DNA of 64,000 nucleotides from Incurvaria masculella (lineage: Eukaryota; Arthropoda; Insecta; Lepidoptera; Incurvariidae), in NCBI GenBank assembly GCA_946894095.1, contig OX335642.1:4227021-4291020 (forward strand), in the 5' to 3' direction. Below the pieces are notes generated by a model. It saw only the letters and a list, made by a program, of their open reading frames with translations. It had not been told where the DNA came from and made no database searches. A program made the position numbers and the translations under genes. Positions 47,401 through 56,400 of the stretch are shown one piece after another; position 1 is the stretch's first letter, and every line of letters begins with the position of its first letter.

Positions 47401-50400
47401 TGCAGGAGTGCCAATGTTATAAATTGACCCTATAAATTAGCATACAATAATCAGTTGTATTTCCACATAATGATTAACACAAACTTGAAAGTTTAAATAT
47501 CCAACATTCTCCCGACCTTGAAGTATTAACTTCAACATAATTCACATTAACATTACTCTGGATACTATAATACATTTCGAATGAGTGGACTGTAATTAAA
47601 TGTAATGACATAGTTGATGGCACTATAAGTTCATGAGAGTAACTAACATGACATGGTCTGAACAGTTGTGTGATAATTTGACTTGAACCTTATCGCTAAC
47701 AAATTAACTGGTAATATGAAAACATAGATTGTGAGACATTAACAATTGAGTTAAATCTAATACATGACATGACAAGAACATGACAACATCAATGATAGCA
47801 CATTTTCCATAACGGTGAAAATTTTAATGAACATGAATTCACTTAATAGGAAGTTTGCATAGTTTCACAATAGGTCTCTTTAAAAGGTTACCATTTTTTG
47901 TTCGGACAACGGCCACTCTGGCTACCTTATCATTTCCTAAAATTACCTGAGTAATTCGGCCCAAAGCCCAGTTCAATGGAGGAAGTTTATCTTCCTTGAT
48001 AAGAACGAGATCGTCCAATTGAAGGGTACTAGACAACTTGGTCCACTTGGGAAACTGTTGTAGAGTAGTCAAGTACTCACTTGACCAACGTTTCCATATA
48101 TCCTGCATGAGAGCCTGAACTAGTTTCCATCTTTTGAGATGAGTTTGAGTTGTAGAACATAGGTCAGGTTCGCTGGGTAAAACCAGCGAATCTCCAGTTA
48201 GAAAATGACCTGGAGTTAACGCTGACAGATCATTCGGATCATTTGACATGGGCGTAAGAGGTCTGGAGTTGAGACATGCTTCTATCTGACTTAGTAATGT
48301 ATACATCTCTTCAAATGTTAAAACACTATCACCTATGACACGTTTCAAATGATGTTTGACTGAGCGCACTGCTCGTTCCCAAAGACCTCCAAAGTGAGGG
48401 GCATTGGGAGGTATAAAATGCCATTCTATTGCGTTCGGCCTTACAATAGCGGAGAATTGATCCTGTGATTTCCTTGTAGAAATAGCCTTATGAAATAAAG
48501 ACAGTGCTCGATCAGTTCCAGTAAAGTTTGTAGCATTGTCTGAGTACATATGAAGAACGTTACCTCGTCTCGCCATGAACCGACGTAGAGCTGCTATGAA
48601 TGCGTCAGTTGTAAGCTCGCTGACTAGCTCGATGTGAGTCGCCTTGGTAGACATGCAAACAAATATTGCTACATACGCCTTGACAATGGCTGACTTCCTG
48701 TTCAGAGACTGCCGCAACGGTATAGGTCCACAGAAGTCGACCCCTGCCCTAGAGAAAGGTCTCGATGGTGTAACTCGTGAAGCTGGTAGCTGCCCCATGA
48801 GTGGAGCTGAGGTTGTCGGGTTAGCCTTAAAACATGTTACACATTGACGCACAACATATTTTGTCAAAATCTTACCATGAATCGGCCAATATTGTTGTCT
48901 CATTATCGCCAGCAGACATTGAGGGCCTACATGGAGGTAGGTATGATGTAAACTTAGAGCAATGAGCTCAGCGATAGGGTCGCTGTTTAGAAGGTAAAAT
49001 AATTGGGTGTTTTTGATCGTTTGATACCTGTGAATTTCTGAGTCGCCCACCGACTCTTAACAAACCCTGTTCATCCACAAATGGATGTAATGATAAAATC
49101 TTGCTTTTAGTGGGTAACACTTTGTTTTCTTGTAACAATCTCATTTCACGGGAAAATTCTTGTAATTGTGCTTGTTTGCACCAAAATGCGGAAGCTCGCT
49201 GGAGCTCTTGGTTATTCAATGAGGTAAACGTTTTGTTAACCTTGCCAGTTAAGCAGTTTTTTATGAATCTTAAAACATAAGCGGTAACCCTAACCACTTT
49301 GTTCCAAGATGAATATTTGTTGGGTAGGTCAAGTTGATTGAGATTGTCTGTATGGAAACTGCTCACCTTTTTTGGCCTCAACTCTACCTCAACTGTCTCA
49401 TCAGCTGATGGAAGTTGCACAGGCCAAGAACTGGCTGGCTGTTTCAGCCAGGTTGGTCCGTGCCACCAAAGAAGAGGCAGGTCCGGGTCGGTGCCCCGTG
49501 ACACCAGATCAGCCGGATTGTCGGCGGATGCCACGTGCCTCCACTGGTATGACTGTGACAATTGTTGGATTTCTGTGACGCGGTTTGCAATGAAGGTTTT
49601 CCACTTACTTGGATGAGAACGGATCCACGCTAGCGCGATAGATGAGTCACTCCAGCAGAATGTCTCGTATTCTGGCAGGGCAATGGCCTGCGTCACCTTA
49701 TGCAGAAGTCGTGCAAGCAATAGTGCACCACAAAGTTCGAGGCGTGGGAGGCTGACCTTCTTGAGAGGTGCCACCCGCGACTTAGCTGTGAGTAAGTTGA
49801 CTGTTACCTGGCCGTGCACGTCCTCAGACCTTATGTATATTGCTGCACCATATGCTGCTTCGCTGGAATCACAGAAGGCATGCACTTGGATATTCACACA
49901 ATCAACAGTGATACAAACTTTTCTGTTAATACATAGAGCATTTACATTAGGCATTTTTTCCTTGAAACATAACCACTTGATTTTTACAATTTCACTGACG
50001 GGATCGTCCCATCCTAGCTTGTCTAGCCACAATTCTTGTAATATAATTTTTGCCCTCACTATGACTGGTGCTATGAGTCCAAGAGGATCGAAGATTTTTG
50101 CTGTTTCTGAAAGAATTGCACGTTTTGTCACATTATTGTTATTTTCACACTGAACATGAAACTGAAATATGTCCCTTTGGGGATGCCACAATAATCCGAG
50201 CGTACGCACTGAGTTATCGTGGCTAGGGATGATTGTGAAGCCTTGGTCTTGATCCTCTTCGTGGGTTGGTAATAGCTCAGAAGTGTTGGAGCGCCACTTG
50301 CGAAGCTCCATTCCTGCCCCTGCGAGTAGATCGATAAGTTCTCGTTGAATCGCCCTTGCTGCATGAATATCATTGGCTCCAGATAACATGTCATCAACGT

Positions 50401-53400
50401 AGAAATCTTCACGCAGCACTTTGGCGGCAACCGGAGCCTTGTGGTCTCCGTCGTCCGAAGCGAGTTTTTGTAAAGTCTTTGTAGCCAGATACGGTGCTGC
50501 ACTAGTTCCATATGTAACAGTTTGAAGGATGTAATGTTTTAATACCTCAGACGGATCCTTGCGCCACACTATACGCTGCAGATCCTGATGGTCTTCATGA
50601 ACTTTGATTTGTCGGTACATCTTGGATATCAGTGAATCACCCAGGATGTCGACGTCATCTCGCAATGGAAGCTTGACTATGTAACGTCCCAAGGTGTCAC
50701 GTGAGGTTGTCTCTTCGTATGTCTGTTCACATAGAGCTTGCTCTGGCGTGAGCGCCGGCTTGAGCGGCAACTCCTCCAGTTCCCAGAACCGCCCCAATTG
50801 ACGTTGGAGGTCATCGTCACTAGAGGCGTGAAGACTATTGATGTGATGTGATTTTTCATTATGCTTTTGGTGCACTCTTCCCGTTGCAATCCATCCAAGA
50901 ACAGAATTCTGTAGAGTGATTTGGCCGTGTCCGGAGAGTTGTCCAGCCAGCAGTAGCTCGTAAAATACGTCAGCCCCCAGCAGGATATCCACCTTGCCCG
51001 GAACATTGAAGCTAGGATCAGCAAGACACAAATTCGGTGGGATGCGAAGGCTTGATGTGTTGATGTAGTACGTAGGTATGTCACGCGTGATGACATCTAA
51101 CACCAGGCAGTCGACCGAACGCATGTATGATGACACGCGAGAGCTGATTTGCACACGAGTTAGTGCATTCACTTTTGATTGTTTTTGGCCAATGCCAAAC
51201 ACCACTGTGGAGCTTGTCTTCAGTTTGAGACCAAGACTGTTTGTTAAGTCACTGGAGATGAATGAACATGTACTACCGGAGTCCAGTAGGCACCGAGCTG
51301 GTCGAGAGTTACCCTCGGCGTCGAAAACATTGACAATTGATGTCGACAGTAAAATTGTTTGTGGTTGACTGCAATTTGTCATACTGTCCACTGTTTGTAA
51401 TGTTATGTCACTGTTTGTAGTTGGATCGCTTGCTTGTTGTGATTGATCGCTCACTGAAAGCTTACTTATGTGAAGCAATGAATTGTGTCGCTTGCCACAC
51501 TGACTGCACGAACGCGATTTGCATTGTCCAACACTGCACCCTTTCTTAAGGCAGTTATAACACATATTGTTTGTTTTTATGAAATTTACTCGTTCTGGTA
51601 TGTCCATATTTAAGAATGCGGGACACTTGTACAGACCGTGTTTTCCTTCATTACACGCCTGGCACTGTGCTTGCTGTCCTTGATATTTGGTATGTTGCAT
51701 TGAATTGCAAACATTCACTGTTTTTGTTCTATTCTTGGCACTTTCTTGAGGCCCATCGAACTGTTCAAGTGCCAGGCACCGCTTCTCTAAGAAGTTGAAG
51801 AAATGTTCACATGATGAGCTGTCCAGATTATTTGCACGAAACAGCTCCCACTCACGTCGATTGTGTTTGTCCAGTTTCTGCGCTAGTATGAAAATAAGTA
51901 GGACGTCCCAGTGCTCAACTGGAAGCTTCAAGTTCTCCAATGCACGAATTTGTTGTTTTGTTTGTATGCAGAATGAGCGTATTGATTGAACAGATCCGTT
52001 TGCTGACGGTTGATCGATCATCGCCTTGATGTGTGAATTTATGATGAAATGTCTATTTTCATATCGCTCTGTTAGAGCCTTCCATGCGCTGGCAAGGTTG
52101 TCACTTGTTACCGGTATTGAATCGATGATCTGTAACGCTTCACCTTCTAACACTGACTTCAAATAGTAGAACTTTTGAATGTTTGACAGCTGTGTGTTTT
52201 CATGAACACACGAGTTGAACATGTCTCTGAACGAGCACCACTCTTGATAGCTACCAGAGAAACGTTTCAGGTTAAGCTGTGGCATCTTAATGTGGTTCGA
52301 TTTCCGTGACACATTTTCACTATTAGAACTATCCCCACACACGACTTGTCGACAAAACTTTCGGTATTTAGCTTCCGTAGTGTAGAACAGTGTGTCGAAT
52401 GAGTCTTGGAAGGCCTGTCTGTCCTTTTCCGTTTCATCTTCTATGATTATTTCGGAGAAGTTATCCTGCAACGACTGAAGTCGAGATTGTCTCACCAACA
52501 GTTCTTCAATGTCGCCTGTTTCGGGATCGTAGTTCGCGGCATACTGATGTATTGATCTCAATTGCCCAAGTAGTTTGTCCCGCATGATTCGGGTTTTCGT
52601 TTCTTTCGACATGTTTGCAAAAGATCGAATGGATATTAACAGCTGTTTGTTGTGACAGAAGTCAAGTTGACAGGCTGTGCTTCAATGGAGTGAAGTTGCT
52701 TCGCTTGTCGTGCTCCCGCGCGCAGTTGTTGCACCTGCGCTTGCGCCTGTCGCCGTGGCTAACTTCACGACGGTCCTGTCGCTGGTTCCCGCTGTGTTGC
52801 GGCTTACAAAATGGCGTCTTTTGTATCTTCACCCATGCACCGAGCGAGCCGACGATGCTGTATCCGTGCTCGAAGTGACCAAATATGTGCGTGCCCGCAC
52901 GTTGCTGAGGTCGGGAAGTCCGGTGGGGGTGATGATTTGCGATGAAAACAGCTTCTTTTACTTATTCACTTTTATTTTCAAGAGAACTGTTATACACGAA
53001 CCGGCAAGCCGCCATGACGATGCAAGAGAGAGAGTGGGAGATGCAGGAGTGCCAATGTTATAAATTGACCCTATAAATTAGCATACAATAATCAGTTGTA
53101 TTTCCACATAATGATTAACACAAACTTGAAAGTTTAAATATCCAACAGTCTGGATAGAGCGAAACATGCTCTTCCCAGACGCCCAAAGAGATGATGTATA
53201 TGCTGCGTCCACTGCAGCCCCGCATCCAACTCGAGTCCCAGGAAACGCACATGACTGACTTCCGGGACGCTCAGAAAAATCTATCAAATAAATGAACTAT
53301 GAACTATTACATACATATGTAATTTTACCTATTCACTAGTTCCTTTACCAACCCAGAGGTCCTGTGATGTACCGCTACGGTTATGATAAGGGGGTGTGTG

Positions 53401-56400
53401 CGTCCATGTAGATGGCGCCACAGTCGTTTGTCGCTAATTCTGCTATAACTCAAAAATAGGAAGTTAGGCGAAGTTAGAAATGTAGGCGAGCACACTACGT
53501 AGTTATGTATTTAATCTCATGCAACACTTTGTAAATAATGCTATAATTTGTGAGGCATAGTGCAAAAAGTTGTTAATTGTAAATGGCAACTTTTTTCACA
53601 CATCCTCAGAATTATCTAAGCAATTCCAGCTTATTTTGTAATTGTTTAATGAGATTAAATAAATAAGTGCTCGCCACTACAGTTATAGTTTGTAAGTTCC
53701 TATGTTTGAGAAGTTATAGCAAAAATAAAACTGCGAACGACTGCGGCGCCATCTACTTTGACGCACACACCCTCTTAACCTTTTACTGTTGTCAATAGGT
53801 GCCGGACCGTGGCGGGCGGCCGTCCGAGCAGCAGCCGCCTCCACCGGAGATGCCGTCGTGGCAGCAGCGCGCGCCGGGCGGAGGCCGCGGCGGCGGACGG
53901 GGGGGAGACCGCGGCGGTCGGGGCGGTGACCGCGGCGGGCGGGGCGGTGACCGCGGCGGGCGGGGCGGGGACCGCGGTGGAAGGGGCGGGGACCGCGGCG
54001 GGCGCGGCGGGCGGGTGCAGGGCGGGTGGAGCCAGGGGGGAGGCGGCAACGACCAGCGGAGGGACTCCATGTATGTTTGTGTTTCAATTTTCCGTCGCCG
54101 CTTCGACCAAGGAGCTACTCCCGTTCGTGATGGGATGCACTTAACCAACTCGAATAGAAAACAAAATTGGTGCATGACTGAGGCGAGGATTTGAGTCCAT
54201 AACCTCTCGCTTGAAAGGCAAGTGTTTATGCAGGTAATTCTTGCCTGTCACCTAGATATGGGCTCTTACTCCTTTTCGAAGCTACTAGTTGCGTTTTTGC
54301 GACACCTAAGTTGACACAAAACAGAGTGGAAAAAGGCACACTACATATGCCACCAGCCTTTCTTGCTGGCAATATGCCACTATCTTTTCACTGCGCCCAA
54401 ATACTTCCTAACCTTTTACATCACAAAAAGAAATTATGAATGTCACTCTCGTCACAGCACTGACAGACAAAAAGCAAGCAAATTCGATATTCTATAAGTA
54501 GTGGTACCCTATAATTGGCTTTAATTTCTGTATTTAGTATTTAACGATCAATTGTTTAGTTTATAAGCTGTTGGTGTACCTAAATAAATAAAATAAAATA
54601 AAATAAAATAACATTTTTCTTTTAACTGGAGATTTGACATGGGGGAAGGCAAGGAACTTTCCCCATACAGTCTAATCTAAGCAGCAAGTCCTCTAGCCCC
54701 TGCACCACGAGCTGTACAAAACTGTACCGAGCTGCACTTATTTTTTGAAAGCCGTGATATTATAATCCAATGGCATTATTATTTCTTGGAGTATTGCCAA
54801 GCATATCCATATTTTACATCGATAGACACGGTTAGGTTAGAATACATAAGAGTAGTTTAGTTGGATACAGATACATGAGATCAGGTAATGTTAATTGTAA
54901 TAATGGGAAACATTTGACAAGAGACAATATTGTATTACCTTTTTTATGCAACTGTAATTTTATGCCAAAGTTCCGGAACCCACACAGCAGTATTGCTTTC
55001 TTTAGTCTATGTTAATAACATTTTTGCCCAAGAGTACATGTTAAGATTTAAAATTTCTAAATATATCTTAAATTTTCAGCACCAGCACAGCGTCTTACGG
55101 GAGCCAAGGCTCTCAAAACAGCCGTCCTTCCACCGGCCGTTCGGGCTTCCAGACGTTCGACGTTCCGCCGGGCGGCTACGGCCAGAACGGGCAGGCCTCG
55201 GGCTACAGCCAGCCGGCGTACTCGCAGAGCCAAGGTTCGGACTACGGCCAAGGCTATAGCCAAAGTTCCGCCTACGGCCAGTCGGCCGGCTACGAACGGC
55301 AGAACTCTGGCTATAATCAGGGTGAGAAGGTTTTTCCTTTTGAGCAGTTTTGTTTGTGTTTAACCACTTACCTACAGGATTGTTGACATCCCAACATATG
55401 CCTCAATATACATTTTTTTTATTACAAAACAACAAAAGTAAACCACGACCGCTGTAGTCAAAAATCTAACAAAAACCAGAAGAAGACATAGCTTGTGTCA
55501 TAAAGATAATAAATCTTTGCCTGATGACTAATTTTTTTAAGATGTTTAGATTTTATCGTTGAGTGGATTACCACCTCCAAAGTTATTGTACAAAACGCGC
55601 GAAAAATTCGAACTTTCGGACCTAATAACTTAGAAACCAAACACAATTTTACAATGCCAACGGTCATCAGACATCTAGTTCGATCAAAAAAACTGGCCAA
55701 GTGCGAGTCGGACTCGCTCATGAAGGGTTCCGTACCATCGTAAAAGATTGAACACAAAAAAATGCTTTATTTTTTATATTTTTTTAATTTTGCTTATTTG
55801 TTGTTATAGCGGCAAAATAAATACACACTCTGTGAAAATTTCAGCTGCCTACCTATTACGGTTCATAAGATACAGCCCTGGGACAGACGGACGGACGGAC
55901 AGCGTAGGCTTAGTAATAGGGTTCCGTTTTCACCCTTTGGGTACGGAACCCTAAAAAGCTATTTTGAGCATAATTTTGGATCTCGGACCAGAAATATGGG
56001 CATGATCTTCTTTCCACGTTTCTATAGGGAGTTCAGCGGGAAGGCCCACCTAAAGTTTTTGCAATAAGATTATTAAAAAAATATTTCATCAAGAAAACAG
56101 GAGCATGTCCTACTAAAATATAGATTTACCCATTAACTAAGACTAAGATCTCCAAACTATACTTGACTGCTCGTGTCCAATAATATTTAACTGGTTTATT
56201 TCAACTTATTGGCACATTTTATGAAAAGAGCCTAAAGAAAATGAGGAACAAAATAAGGACAAATTCCAATAATGCGTCGAGCATCCCTTATGCTGCATCC
56301 TTGTTTTGGAACACTAGTGGAGCCATATTGAAAAAGGTCACCAACATTTTGTTATATAAAGACCCAAAGCGTTAGGTAAGTACCTAGTGAGAAAAAGAAT

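Larger units (their letters stand above)
47245..53147 (-). mobile_element. BEL/Pao LTR retrotransposon
   Basis: Two 262-bp LTRs (47245-47506 and 52886-53147) with TG...CA ends differ at about two positions by eye, so the insertion is recent. The 5-bp duplication GTCTG flanks it (47240-47244 and 53148-53152). Internal order on the minus strand: gag, protease, reverse transcriptase, RNase H, integrase, the BEL/Pao order. A purine-rich stretch (AAGGTCGGGAGAA) precedes the 3' LTR, and TTGGTCACTTCGAGCACG just inside the 5' LTR is a candidate primer site. It lies in Fam98 intron 6. Confidence 0.92.

Noticed and set aside
53683..54175. Long Pro/Arg-rich open frames antisense to Fam98 exon 7
   Set aside because: They arise because the GC-rich GGDRGGR-coding repeat is open in several frames. 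There is no independent start, homology or splice structure.
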